64,000 nucleotides of DNA, taken from positions 124,001-188,000 of the forward strand of contig NZ_NOIU01000005.1 in the NCBI RefSeq assembly GCF_004136635.1. Direction: 5' to 3'. Under the pieces are notes generated by a model, which had not been told where the DNA came from, did no database searches, and saw nothing but the letters and a program-made list of their open reading frames with translations. The DNA comes from Rothia halotolerans. GTDB taxonomy: Bacteria; Actinomycetota; Actinomycetes; Actinomycetales; Micrococcaceae. Shown here piece after piece: positions 1-8,468 of the stretch; position 1 is the stretch's first letter, and each line of letters opens with the position of its first letter. The position numbers and the translations under genes are program-made.

Positions 1-566
1 CCCTCGACGTCGGCGGCCGAGACCACCGAGGAGCCGCAGCACACGGCCGTGGCCCCGGCCTCGATGAAGTCCCTGGCGTTCTTCTCGTCGATCCCGCCGC
101 TGGGGACGGTGGACAGTCCGGGGAAGGGCCCCTGGAGGTCCTTGACGAACCGGGGCCCGACGACGCCGGCCGGGAAGATCTTCACGTGCTCCGCCCCGAG
201 TGCCCGGGCCCGGAGGACCTCGGTGGGGGTCATCGCGCCGAGGAGCACCGGGACCCCCGCCTCGCGGGCGACTTCGGCAACCTCCTCGATCACGGCGGGG
301 GTGACCAGGAACCGTGCCCCGGCCTCGACGGCGCCGCGGGCCTGGGCGGCGTCGAGCACTGTGCCGGCGCCCACCAGAGTGCCTGGTGCGCCGGAGCTGA
401 TCGCGCGCAGGTGTGTCTCGACGTCGGGCGTGGTGTAGGTCAGCTCCAGGATGGAGATGCCGCCAGCGGCGAGGGACTCGGCCAGGGCGACGGCGTCGGG
501 GATGCGCTGGGCGCGCACCACGGCGACGACGCGGCTGCTGCGGAGCTGTTCGGTGAACGTGGTCAT
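1..566 (-). CDS. eda: 2-dehydro-3-deoxy-phosphogluconate (KDPG) aldolase, 3' end cut by window edge
   Basis: This is the N-terminal 188 residues of a class I aldolase that splits KDPG (or KDPGal) into pyruvate and glyceraldehyde 3-phosphate. Visible family features are the early VVAVVRA strand, ELTYTTP, the GAGTV loop, the HVKIFPA segment with the Schiff-base lysine, and PSGGI phosphate binding. The ATG at 566 follows AAGGACACC. Family members are about 200-215 residues, so little is missing. It lies on the same strand as the deacylase and dehydratase and would be the last step for the KDG kinase product from the divergent operon. The KDPG versus KDPGal preference cannot be read from the sequence. 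Confidence 0.9.
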   Translation of the reverse strand, partial: MTTFTEQLRSSRVVAVVRAQRIPDAVALAESLAAGGISILELTYTTPDVETHLRAISSGAPGTLVGAGTVLDAAQARGAVEAGARFLVTPAVIEEVAEVAREAGVPVLLGAMTPTEVLRARALGAEHVKIFPAGVVGPRFVKDLQGPFPGLSTVPSGGIDEKNARDFIEAGATAVCCGSSVVSAADVE

Positions 567-796
567 GGGTGGGTGTCCTTGTCTCTCAGGGTCTGTCGGG
601 GCGCCGGAGGGCGCCTGCGGGGTGATGGAAGAGCGGGTGCGGTCGTGTCGGCGGCGTTTGCCGGGACGAGGGTCAGGTGAGGTGGCGCGGGAGGGGCGGG
701 CCGGGCTCGGCAGCGCTGCGGGCCGGGATGAGCCGGGGACAGCCGCCTCGATGGGGAAGGTCCGGGCCCGGCGGGGTGGACGGGAACGGGCCGGGC

Positions 797-2443
797 TCAG
801 CGGCCCGCAGGGGAGAGCCGATGCGGCGTCTCAGCCTCGCGGCGCAGGGCGCGCCCCGCGCGGCGGCCGGTCACCCCGCCCTCCCCGTACGCCAGCGCCC
901 CGTTGACCCACACGGCCCGGATGCCGCGGGCGGGTTGCCGGGGGTCGGCGAAGGTGGAGGCGGCGTCGACCGTGGCCGGGTCCAGGAGCACGAGGTCGGC
1001 GGCCCACCCCTCGCGGATCTCGCCCCGCTCGCGCAGCCGCAGCCGCCGCGCGGGACGTCCGCTCAGGTGGTGCACCATCTCCTCAAGGCTCATGAGCCCC
1101 TCGTCCCGGACGTAGTGGCCGAGGAAGCGGGGGAACGTGCCCCACGCGCGCGGATGCGGTTTGGCGCCGATCAGGATCCCGTCGCTCCCGCCGGTGTGCG
1201 CGGGGTGGGCCATGATGGTGCGCACGTTCTCCTCGTGGCCCACGTGCTGCAGGATGCCGGTGCCGAGCCGGTCGGCGGCCATGATGCGCAGGGCGGCGTC
1301 GAAGGGTTCCTCGCCGGTCTCCTCGGCGATCTCCCGCACCGTCCGGCCGACCAGCCCCGCGAGCTCCGGGTTGCGGACGCCGGAGATCTCCAGCGTCTCG
1401 TACTCCACGGTGACGCCGTGGCAGCCGTCCGATCCGTTGACCTCCATGTCCTCGCGCATCCGTGCGCGGGCGGCGGGGTCCTGGAAGCGGGCGAGGATCG
1501 CCTCGGTGTCCCCGGCGGCGGCCCAGGAGGGGAGCACCGCGGAGAGCGTCGTCGCGCCGGGGAGGTAGGGGTAGGTGTCGAGGGTGATGTCGACGCCGCG
1601 GGCCAGGGCGGCGTCGACCAGCTCCAGCAGCTCGCCGCCGCGTCCCTTGTTCTCGCCGAAGTTCATGGTCGCGTGCGTCAGGTGCAGCGCGCAGCCGCTG
1701 GTCTCCGCGAGGTCGACCATCTCGGCGTAGGCCTCCAGCGCCCCGTGCCCGTAGGAGCGCGTGTGCGGCGAGAGGTAGCCGCCGTGCCGTGCCAGCACGC
1801 CGCACAGCGCGGCCAGCTCGGCCCGGTCGGCGTACATGCCGGGCGTGTAGGTCAGCCCGGTGGACATCCCGGCGGCGCCGTCCAGCAGCCCCTCCTCCAG
1901 GATCGCGCACATGCGCCGGATCTGCTCGGCGTCGGCGGCCCCCTCCTCGAAGCCCATGACCAGGGCGCGGACGACGCCGTGCGGCACCAGGTACGCGGCG
2001 TTGGTCGCGATCCCGGCGGCGTCGAGCTCGTCGAGGTAGGCGCGCACGGTGGGCCAGCCGATCTCCCGGTCCGCCGGGTCGTCGTTCCACCCCGCGATCT
2101 TCTGCCGCACTACGGCCAGCACCTCGGGGGTGATGGGCGCGTAGGAGAGCCCGTCCTGGCCCAGCACCTCGGTGGTGACCCCCTGGCTCAGCTTGGCGGT
2201 GTGCTCGGGGGTCAGGAGGATCTGCAGGTCGGAGTGGGCGTGCATGTCGATGAAGCCCGGCGTCAGGACCAGCCCGGCGGCGTCGAGGTGCCCGGGGTGC
2301 TCCGTCGGGTCCAGCGAGCCGGGGCGCGCGATCGTGCGGATCCGCCCGCCCTCGAGCACGACGTCGGCCTCCCTCCCGGGCGCTCCCGTCCCGTCGACGA
2401 CGACGGCGCGGGAGATGAGGGTGCGTGCGGTGTCCAGGTCCAT
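797..2443 (-). CDS. N-acyl-D-amino-acid deacylase family amidohydrolase
   Basis: A 548-residue metal-dependent amidohydrolase of the D-aminoacylase family, expected to remove an acyl (usually acetyl) group from the nitrogen of a D-configured amino acid. The metal-binding HAHSD motif is at residues 68-72, and GQDGLSYAP is the family's conserved segment. LHLTHA in mid-protein supplies further ligands, and the C-terminal beta domain has GEIREGWAADLVLLDP. AGAGGAGG-like Shine-Dalgarno sequence (AGAGGAGG) precedes the ATG. It starts 27 bp after the stop of the PLP dehydratase, so the two are probably one transcript. With the PLP enzyme, KDG kinase and KDPG aldolase nearby, N-acetyl-D-glucosaminate is an attractive substrate. 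That is inference; N-acyl-D-amino acids in general fit the family equally well. Confidence 0.88.
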   Translation of the reverse strand: MDLDTARTLISRAVVVDGTGAPGREADVVLEGGRIRTIARPGSLDPTEHPGHLDAAGLVLTPGFIDMHAHSDLQILLTPEHTAKLSQGVTTEVLGQDGLSYAPITPEVLAVVRQKIAGWNDDPADREIGWPTVRAYLDELDAAGIATNAAYLVPHGVVRALVMGFEEGAADAEQIRRMCAILEEGLLDGAAGMSTGLTYTPGMYADRAELAALCGVLARHGGYLSPHTRSYGHGALEAYAEMVDLAETSGCALHLTHATMNFGENKGRGGELLELVDAALARGVDITLDTYPYLPGATTLSAVLPSWAAAGDTEAILARFQDPAARARMREDMEVNGSDGCHGVTVEYETLEISGVRNPELAGLVGRTVREIAEETGEEPFDAALRIMAADRLGTGILQHVGHEENVRTIMAHPAHTGGSDGILIGAKPHPRAWGTFPRFLGHYVRDEGLMSLEEMVHHLSGRPARRLRLRERGEIREGWAADLVLLDPATVDAASTFADPRQPARGIRAVWVNGALAYGEGGVTGRRAGRALRREAETPHRLSPAGR

Positions 2444-2470
2444 GGGGTCCTCCTCTGCCGGTCCCGTGCT

Positions 2471-3706
2471 CTAGAAGTAGGTGGTGACGAGGTCGGTCAC
2501 GGTGCCCTCGGCGTCGAGCACCGGCAGCACAGCCCACTTGTCCAGGACGGTGCAGGGGTGGGAGAGGTTCAGCCGGAGCACCTCGCCGACCCGCGGCGGC
2601 TCCTGGTCCTCGCCGTAGCGCACGTACCCGTGCTGGTCGTTGAGCTCGACGACCTCGCCCCGGAACTCCCGCTCCGGCCCGCCGGGGGCCTGGCAGGCGG
2701 CCGCGACCGTGGGCAGCCCGACGTCGAAGGAGACGTCCCGCCGCCCGACGTCCACGATCGCCAGTCCGGGCTCGGGCTGCGAGACGACCCGCGCCCACCC
2801 GGTCATCGCGCTCGCGAACTCGTGCTCGGTTCCGGTCAGCGGGGAGACACCGCGGCAGAAGCCGGCGTCGTGCACCAGGTAGGCGCCGGCGCGGACGATC
2901 ACGTCCGCCCCGGTCTGCTCCGCGGCCGGGCGCAGGACCTCGGCGACGACGTCGAAGAAGGCGCTGCCGCCCGCGCTGAGGAAGGGGCGCTCGACGTCGT
3001 ACAGCCCGGCCGCCGCACGGTGCAGCTCGGCGACCCGGCCGAGGTATTCCCGGGCGATGCCCAGGTCGGCCTCGGTCCTCTCGTGGGCCAGCGCGCCCTC
3101 GTAGCCGCCGACGCCGGACAGCAGCAGGTTGGGCGCGTCGTGGACGGCGCGGGCGACCTCGAGCGCCTCCTCGACGGTCCGGGCGCCGGTGCGGCCGCCG
3201 ACCCCGCCGAGCTCGACCATCACTTCGAGCGGCCCCTGGCCGGCGTGCTGGCGCAGCAGCTCGACGGTTCCCGCGGAGTCGGCCCAGGAGACCAGCCGCA
3301 CGCCCTCGGAGGCCTCGGCCGAGGCCCATGCGATGTCCGCCGGCGAGGTCAGCGAGTTGGCGAGCATCAGCCGCCGGTGCCCGAAGCGGCGGGCGACGCG
3401 CAGCTGCGGCACGTTGGCCAGGGTGATGCCCCAGGCCCCCTCGTCGAGCTGCAGCTGCCACAGCTGCGGGGACATGGTGGTCTTGCCGTGCGGGGCGAGG
3501 AGGACGCCGTGCTCGCGGCACCACTCGGCCATGGTCCGGGCGTTGTGGGTGAGGGCCCGCTCCTCGAGGGTCACCAGGGGCGTGTTGAGCTCGGTGACGG
3601 GGGTGCCGAGGACGTCCCGGTCCCCGGAGGCGAGGTCCCGGCCTCCGAGGGCCTTGTTGGCGCCGTGCGAGGGGCGGTCGAGGGGCTGCTGGGGGATGGG
3701 GAGCAT
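2471..3706 (-). CDS. Fold-type III PLP D-amino-acid dehydratase/deaminase (D-serine dehydratase / D-threonine aldolase-like)
   Basis: A 411-residue alanine-racemase-fold enzyme of the D-threonine aldolase/D-serine dehydratase-like group. The PLP lysine sits in APHGKTTMSP near residue 70, LANVPQLRVA follows, and the C-terminal domain has SHPCT, matching the His-x-Cys metal site of eukaryotic-type D-serine dehydratase. The start at 3706 follows AAGGAACGC; a longer open frame upstream runs through the operator region and is not used. It is first in the leftward operon. In this context, deamination of D-glucosaminate to 2-keto-3-deoxygluconate is proposed. D-serine, D-threonine or another D-amino acid are alternatives. 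The nearby RidA fits a PLP dehydratase that releases enamine/imine intermediates. Confidence 0.82.
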   Translation of the reverse strand: MLPIPQQPLDRPSHGANKALGGRDLASGDRDVLGTPVTELNTPLVTLEERALTHNARTMAEWCREHGVLLAPHGKTTMSPQLWQLQLDEGAWGITLANVPQLRVARRFGHRRLMLANSLTSPADIAWASAEASEGVRLVSWADSAGTVELLRQHAGQGPLEVMVELGGVGGRTGARTVEEALEVARAVHDAPNLLLSGVGGYEGALAHERTEADLGIAREYLGRVAELHRAAAGLYDVERPFLSAGGSAFFDVVAEVLRPAAEQTGADVIVRAGAYLVHDAGFCRGVSPLTGTEHEFASAMTGWARVVSQPEPGLAIVDVGRRDVSFDVGLPTVAAACQAPGGPEREFRGEVVELNDQHGYVRYGEDQEPPRVGEVLRLNLSHPCTVLDKWAVLPVLDAEGTVTDLVTTYF

Positions 3707-3734
3707 GATGCGTTCCTTCACTGCCGATGGGCTT

Positions 3735-3786
3735 CGTTGCACATATTGCAACGCATGTTGCAAAAACCTGTTTCTATGTCTAGTGT
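3735..3786. promoter_or_regulatory. Divergent promoter with IclR-type operator
   Basis: CGTTGCACATATTGCAACG (3735-3753) is a perfect inverted repeat: 7-bp arms, 5-bp spacer. A third half-site, GTTGCA, lies at 3757-3762, so TGCAAC-GCAT-GTTGCA is a second overlapping dyad. Rightwards, TTGCAA (3758-3763) and TAGTGT (3781-3786) are spaced 17 bp as -35/-10 elements, so the third half-site overlaps the -35. The same 7-5-7 palindrome recurs at 16312-16330 beside the paralogous IclR locus, which makes the adjacent IclR regulators the likely ligands. Confidence 0.72.
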
Positions 3787-3830
3787 CACAGGCAGAAGTT
3801 GTCAACGGCTCGAAGAACGGAAGGGACCTC

Positions 3831-4817
3831 ATGCCCCACGCTGTCTGCCTCGGGGAGACGATGGCCGTCATGTCGCCCCGCGACCCGCGGGACGAGTCCG
3901 TCCGCCTGCTCTCCTGCACCGCGGGCGGCGCCGAGTCGAACGTGGCCGCGGGGCTGGAGGCGGCAGGAATACCGACGTCGTGGATCTCCCGCCTGGGGGA
4001 GGACCCGCTGGGCGACCTAATCCTGGAGGAGCTGGGGGCCGCCGGCGTCGACGCCGGGGCCGTGGTCCGCGACCCGGAGCGGCGCACCGGGCTGTACCTG
4101 AAGTCCCGGCGGGGCGAGGCGGGCAAGAGCGAGGTGTTCTACTACCGCGAGGGCTCGGCGGCCTCGGCGATGTCGTCCGGGCTGCTCGAGGAGCCGGAGG
4201 CGGCCCGACGCCTGGCCGAGGCGGACCTGGTGCACACCTCCGGGATCACCGCCTCGCTCTCCCCGGGGTGCTCGGAGCTGCTGGAGGCCCTCTTCTCCCG
4301 GCCGCGCTCCGCGCGCCTCTCCTTCGACGTCAACTACCGTCCCTCGCTGCCGCGGGTCTCGCCCCCCGAGCTCCTCGGGCTGGCGCGCCGGGCCGACGTC
4401 GTGTTCGTCGGCGCCGACGAGGCGCGGGCGGCCTGGGGCGCGGAGGGCGTCGATGCTGTCCTGGCCGCGCTGCCGGACGTCCCGTGCGTGGTGGTCAAGG
4501 ACGATTCCCGGCGGGCGCTGTGCCGCCTCGACGGCGAGCTCAGCGAGGCCCCCTCCCTCTCGGTCCGGGTGGTCGACGCCGTCGGCGCCGGCGACGCCTT
4601 CGCCGCGGGCTTCCTGGCCGGCCTCCTCCGGGGGGACGACGCCGTCCGCTGCCTGCGCCGCGGCCACCTCCATGCCTCCGCCGCGCTGACCACCACGGCC
4701 GACCGTGCTCTGCCGCCCTCCGAGGCGACGTTGGACGCCCTACTCGCCGTGACCGAAGATGAGTGGGAGAGCATCCGCGTCGACGAGTCGGGTGCGCACC
4801 GTGGAGGTCGACTGTGA
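3831..4817 (+). CDS. kdgK: PfkB-family carbohydrate kinase, probable 2-keto-3-deoxygluconate kinase
   Basis: A 328-residue ribokinase-like kinase. The substrate-binding GGAESNVAAGL is near residues 30-40, SFDVNYRPSL is in the middle (typical of KDG kinases), and the anion hole/catalytic base is VVDAVGAGDAFAAG near residue 250. The ATG at 3831 follows GGAAGGGACCTC; the much longer open frame upstream is antisense to the dehydratase. Its TGA overlaps the GTG of the IclR gene, so the two are translationally coupled. With KDPG aldolase encoded on the other arm, phosphorylation of KDG to KDPG is the most economical reading. Another hexulosonate or sugar substrate is possible. Confidence 0.82.
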   Translation: MPHAVCLGETMAVMSPRDPRDESVRLLSCTAGGAESNVAAGLEAAGIPTSWISRLGEDPLGDLILEELGAAGVDAGAVVRDPERRTGLYLKSRRGEAGKSEVFYYREGSAASAMSSGLLEEPEAARRLAEADLVHTSGITASLSPGCSELLEALFSRPRSARLSFDVNYRPSLPRVSPPELLGLARRADVVFVGADEARAAWGAEGVDAVLAALPDVPCVVVKDDSRRALCRLDGELSEAPSLSVRVVDAVGAGDAFAAGFLAGLLRGDDAVRCLRRGHLHASAALTTTADRALPPSEATLDALLAVTEDEWESIRVDESGAHRGGRL

Positions 4818-5599
4818 GCCAAGTCCTGGGCCGTGCGCTGGACATCCTGGACCATCTGGCGAGCGAGCCTGCATCGCTCGCCGAGCTGAGCCGCGCGTTC
4901 GACGTGCACAAGACCACGATCATGCGCCTGCTGCACGCGCTGGAGGAGCGCCACTACGTGGTGAAGCACCCGGACGAGCGGTACCACCTGGGGCACGGGG
5001 CCTACGCGCTGGCCTCGGCGGCCGCTGCGAGCGGCCGGGGCATCCAGTCCGCGGCGCATCCGCACCTGGTGCGGCTGAACATGGACATCGGCCATACCGT
5101 GCACCTCGCCGCGCTGGAGGGCGACGAGGTGGTCTACATCGACAAGATCGAGCCGCGGACCCCGGTCCGCATGTACTCCCGCGTGGGCCTCTCCGCCTCG
5201 CTGAACTCGGCCGCCGTCGCGAAGATCCTGGCGGGCAGCCTGGACCGGCCGGACCGGGAACGCCTGCTCGCGCGCGCCGATCTCACCGAGCGCACGTCCC
5301 ACACGCTGACGACGCCGGAGCAGGTGCTCGCCGCCTGGGACGAGGCCAGCCGCCGCCACTGGGCCGCCGACCGCGAGGAGCACGAGCGGCTGGTGCACTG
5401 CGTCGCGGTGCCGGTCTACGGGGCGGACGGCACGGTGTGGGCGGCGCTCTCCGTCACGGTGCCCACCGTGATCCTGGACTTCGGGCAGCTGACGGCGATG
5501 CTGCCGCGACTGCACGAGACCGCGTGCGCGATCTCGGCGGACCTCGGCTTCCGGGGCGAGGTCCCCGCGCCGGACCTCGCCGAGCGGGCGGCCGGCTAG
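4814..5599 (+). CDS. IclR-family transcriptional regulator (paralogue 1)
   Basis: A 261-residue IclR protein: N-terminal winged helix (LAELSRAFDVHKTTIMRLL, residues about 22-40) and a C-terminal ligand-sensing domain with VVYIDKIEP. The GTG at 4814 follows GGAGG at 4803-4807 and overlaps the kinase stop; a longer reading from 4763 would lie inside the kinase gene. It is strikingly similar to the IclR at 19286-20062, starting VSQVLGRALDILD versus VSQVLSRAMDILD, and even the leader GTGGAGGTCG-CTGTGAGCCAAGT is conserved. It probably controls the divergent promoter at 3735-3786. The effector is unknown; a keto-deoxy or amino-sugar acid is a guess. Confidence 0.9.
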   Translation: MSQVLGRALDILDHLASEPASLAELSRAFDVHKTTIMRLLHALEERHYVVKHPDERYHLGHGAYALASAAAASGRGIQSAAHPHLVRLNMDIGHTVHLAALEGDEVVYIDKIEPRTPVRMYSRVGLSASLNSAAVAKILAGSLDRPDRERLLARADLTERTSHTLTTPEQVLAAWDEASRRHWAADREEHERLVHCVAVPVYGADGTVWAALSVTVPTVILDFGQLTAMLPRLHETACAISADLGFRGEVPAPDLAERAAG

Positions 5600-5656
5600 G
5601 ACCCCGCCCCGACCACAGAGTTTTCCGTCAAACGACATCGACAGAAGGGAGTCGCC

Positions 5657-6061
5657 ATGAGCGACAAGCAGATCGTGACCACCGACCAGGCGCCGGCCCC
5701 GGCCTACGTCTTCTCCCAGGGGATCCGCATCGGCAACATGCTGCAGATCTCGGGGCAGGGCCCGAAGGACCCGAAGAGCAACGAGTACATCGGCGCGGGC
5801 GACGTGAAGGCCCAGACCACGCGGACCCTGGAGAACGTCCGGGCCATCGTGGAGGCCGGCGGCGCCTCGATGGAGGACGTGCTGATGCTGCGCGTCTACC
5901 TGACCAAGCGCGAGGACTTCGCCCCGATGAACGAGGCCTACGCCGAGTTCGTGGAGAAGTACGTGCCCTCCAAGGAGTTCCCGTCCCGCACCACGGTCTT
6001 CGTGGGCCTGCCGGACGAGCCGATGCTGGTGGAGATCGACGCCGTCGCCGTCGTGGCGTAG
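5657..6061 (+). CDS. ridA: RidA/YjgF family enamine/imine deaminase
   Basis: A 134-residue single-domain protein of the RidA (UK114/YER057c) family. These trimeric enzymes speed hydrolysis of reactive enamine/imine intermediates released by PLP dehydratases, giving a keto acid and ammonia. The conserved arginine is in SRTTVFVGLP, followed by VEIDAVAVV. AAGGGAG precedes the ATG. It lies 57 bp after the IclR gene, in the kinase-IclR-RidA transcript, and ends at a strong hairpin. Its presence beside a fold-type III PLP dehydratase supports imine-producing chemistry in this cluster. Confidence 0.92.
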   Translation: MSDKQIVTTDQAPAPAYVFSQGIRIGNMLQISGQGPKDPKSNEYIGAGDVKAQTTRTLENVRAIVEAGGASMEDVLMLRVYLTKREDFAPMNEAYAEFVEKYVPSKEFPSRTTVFVGLPDEPMLVEIDAVAVVA

Positions 6062-6069
6062 GTCCGTGC

Positions 6070-6102
6070 CGACGACGCCGGGGGAGCGCCCCGGCGTCGT
6101 CG
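6070..6102 (+). terminator. Intrinsic-terminator-like hairpin after ridA
   Basis: A perfect 14-bp GC-rich stem (CGACGACGCCGGGG with its complement) closes on a 5-nt loop directly after the ridA stop. There is no long T run, which is common in high-GC actinobacteria. Confidence 0.6.
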
Positions 6103-6231
6103 CCCACCCGACGTCGTCCTTTCCGCTCCGGCGCCCCTCGGGCTCTCCGAGCGCCTCTCTCCGGAACCGCGGCTGCGTTCGCTGGCGCGCTGCGCCGCGT
6201 CGAGCTGACTCCTGTGGATGCGCCGGCCGCC

Positions 6232-6894
6232 CTACAGATGCAGCCTCTTAGCCAGCTCATGCCGCGTCTCAGCTCCCCAGGTGAGCTGCAGCAGCACCAG
6301 GGCCACGACGCCGAGCGCCCCGCAGATGGCCGAGGGCAGCGGGTGCTGCACCCACCCGAGGACGAGGAAGAGGATGGGCGCCAGGCCGAGGATCGCCGTC
6401 AGGCCGCTGTAGACGACGTGCTCCCCCACCTCGATGCTCATCAGGCGCACCGTGATCATGAGGGCGATGATGGAGGACCCGCAGACGATCGGCACCGCGT
6501 ACGTCAGCGACCACTCGTGCCAGCCGGTGAGGTAGTCCCAGTACGTGCAGATCAGCCCGACCAGGATCACCAGGTACACGGTTCCCTTGGCCACGTTGCG
6601 GCGCTTGCGCACCGCCATCAGCACCACCAGCCAGAGGGTGACCACGCCCAGCCACACGGAGCGCAGGGCCCCCAGGTCGCTGAAGCGGCTGAACAGCAGC
6701 TGGGCGAGGAACGAGGCGAGGATGGCCGCGAGCGAGGTGAGGAACAGGGCCCTCAGCACCCGGCGTCGGGAGAACCTGAGCGGCACGGCAGGCAGGGGGC
6801 TGCGGACCGCCTCGCCGCCGAGGGGCTCCCCGCAGAGGGGGCAGCGGGCCCAGTCCCCCTCGACGTCGACGGCGCATCCGGTGCAGCGTCTCAT
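6232..6894 (-). CDS. DUF6320-like zinc-ribbon membrane protein
   Basis: A 220-residue protein starting with a zinc ribbon (CTGC at residues 4-7 and CPLC at about 18-21), then about six hydrophobic helices from residue 48 onwards. No catalytic motif is evident. Its ATG overlaps the acyltransferase stop by 4 bp, so it is the last gene of a tightly coupled three-gene operon (hydrolase, acyltransferase, this protein). The zinc-ribbon-plus-membrane layout matches DUF6320, whose members tend to occur with the same two partners; the function is not established. It may anchor the two soluble enzymes at the membrane (inference). Confidence 0.75.
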   Translation of the reverse strand: MRRCTGCAVDVEGDWARCPLCGEPLGGEAVRSPLPAVPLRFSRRRVLRALFLTSLAAILASFLAQLLFSRFSDLGALRSVWLGVVTLWLVVLMAVRKRRNVAKGTVYLVILVGLICTYWDYLTGWHEWSLTYAVPIVCGSSIIALMITVRLMSIEVGEHVVYSGLTAILGLAPILFLVLGWVQHPLPSAICGALGVVALVLLQLTWGAETRHELAKRLHL

Positions 6895-8468
6895 CGCTCC
6901 CCCTCCGCGATCTCCTCCTCGGTGACGCGCGCAGCGGCCACCGTCACCTCGACGCCGTGGGCAGTGAGCATCCGGGCGAACTCCCTGACGTGCCCCGTCT
7001 CCACGAAGGGCGAGGTGAAGCTGATCGTGAGCAGCCCGGCGTGCGACATGGCGCAGAACTGCGGGCGCACCGCTGAGACGTGGAACAGCATCCTCCCCAC
7101 GCTCGCCTCGGCGGCCCCGGGCAGGACCACGCGGCCCAGGTTCGAGACCGCCACGGTCAGGCCGCGGTTGTTGCCCCAGTTGATCAGCCGCAGGATCGCG
7201 TCCTTGAGGATCCGCGGGACGACCCGCAGCAGAGGGGAGCGCTCGAAGCGGATGAACCGGCGCAGCTTCCTCTCCAGGGACTCGGGGGTGGCCTGCGGGC
7301 GGAACTGGCCCTCGAGGTCCCGGCAGACGGAGCCCAGGTCGTCGGGCCCCTCGCCGTAGGTGTGCTCCACCCGGGCGGTCGCGAAGAAGTTGCGCGCCGA
7401 GGTCGAGGGGAAGAACTGCCGCAGGTTCACCGGGATCGACGCCGCCACGGTGCGGGCCCTGCCCAGACCGCCCGAGGAGGCGCGGAGGGACTCGAAGAAC
7501 AGGGCCGTGAGGTAGACCGTGAGCGAGGCGCCTTCGGCGCGCGCCAGGGCGAGCACTGCGGGGGCGGGCATGGTGAGCTCGACGACGCGCGTGCGGGAGT
7601 CGGGGGTGCGGGTGCCCCTCACCCGGTGCACCCTCTTCCGGGGAGGGCGCGACGGCCGGCCGGGCGTCCGGGCGGTGGGACGAGTCGGCGGGGCGGTGCC
7701 GCTCTTATCGGCGCTGCCGGGTCCGCTTCCGGCTGCGGTCTCTGCGGTCTCGGTGGGCCCGCTGGTTCCGGAGGATCTGCCGGGCCCGCCGGCTCCACCC
7801 TGCCTGCCAGACCCACCCTGCCCGCTGGACCCGCCGGGCAGCGTGGGGCTGCCGAGCTCCGGCACGAGGGGCGGATCGACGCGGTGACGGCGACGGCGTC
7901 GTCGGAAGTAGTGCGCGAAGCTGTCGGTGGTGAGCTCGTGCGTGGTCTCCGCGGCGTCGTGGCCGGCTCGGCCGCCCGTCTCCGTCCGCCCGCCGGCGTG
8001 CCGTGGGGTGGTGGCCGCCTCGATGCTCCCGGCCGGGGACGGCTGCCCGGGGTCCCGCAGGCGGAGGTAGGCGGTCACGAGGTCGGTGAGGAACCAGAGG
8101 GCGCCCGTGCCGTCCGAGAGGGCGTGGAAGATCTCGAGGACGATCCGGCGGCGATGGTGGAGCACGCGGAAGAGCAGGTTGCGCCGGCCCGCCTGGTAGA
8201 GGGGAGCGCAGGTGTGCTGGTCCTCCGCGGAGACGAGCGGGCGCAGGTCGCTGTCCTGCAGGTAGTGCCAGAAGACCCCGCTGCGCAGGACCGCGTGGTA
8301 GAGAGGGTACCTCTCGTACGTCGTGTCCAGGGCCTGCTGCAGAAGGCCGGGGTCGACGTCGTGGCGCAGCTCGGCGCTGATGCGGAACACCTTGGGGTCG
8401 GCGTCGCTGCGGGCGGCGAGGAAGATGTTGGAGGCGTTGTCGAGCCGCACCCAGGCTCGGCGCGTCAC
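6891..8468 (-). CDS. Condensation-domain-like acyltransferase (WES/PapA/alcohol acetyltransferase superfamily)
   Basis: A 525-residue protein of the CoA-dependent acyltransferase/condensation superfamily. The catalytic HxxxDG motif reads HALSDG near residue 114, and the C-terminal half has conserved channel segments such as the VAVSNLGRVVLPG stretch. A low-complexity Gly/Ser/Thr/Arg-rich linker of about 100 residues (roughly 165-280) separates the two halves, which is unusual. It overlaps its neighbours by 4 bp on both sides. A transfer of an acyl group to a hydroxyl or amino acceptor, perhaps a lipid or sugar, is plausible. The substrate cannot be read from the sequence. Confidence 0.75.
   Translation of the reverse strand: MTRRAWVRLDNASNIFLAARSDADPKVFRISAELRHDVDPGLLQQALDTTYERYPLYHAVLRSGVFWHYLQDSDLRPLVSAEDQHTCAPLYQAGRRNLLFRVLHHRRRIVLEIFHALSDGTGALWFLTDLVTAYLRLRDPGQPSPAGSIEAATTPRHAGGRTETGGRAGHDAAETTHELTTDSFAHYFRRRRRRHRVDPPLVPELGSPTLPGGSSGQGGSGRQGGAGGPGRSSGTSGPTETAETAAGSGPGSADKSGTAPPTRPTARTPGRPSRPPRKRVHRVRGTRTPDSRTRVVELTMPAPAVLALARAEGASLTVYLTALFFESLRASSGGLGRARTVAASIPVNLRQFFPSTSARNFFATARVEHTYGEGPDDLGSVCRDLEGQFRPQATPESLERKLRRFIRFERSPLLRVVPRILKDAILRLINWGNNRGLTVAVSNLGRVVLPGAAEASVGRMLFHVSAVRPQFCAMSHAGLLTISFTSPFVETGHVREFARMLTAHGVEVTVAAARVTEEEIAEGER

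Noticed and set aside
677-4762. A 1361-codon open frame on the + strand
   Set aside because: It is antisense to the deacylase and dehydratase, extremely Arg/Gly/Pro/Ala-rich and without family motifs: an artefact of high GC.
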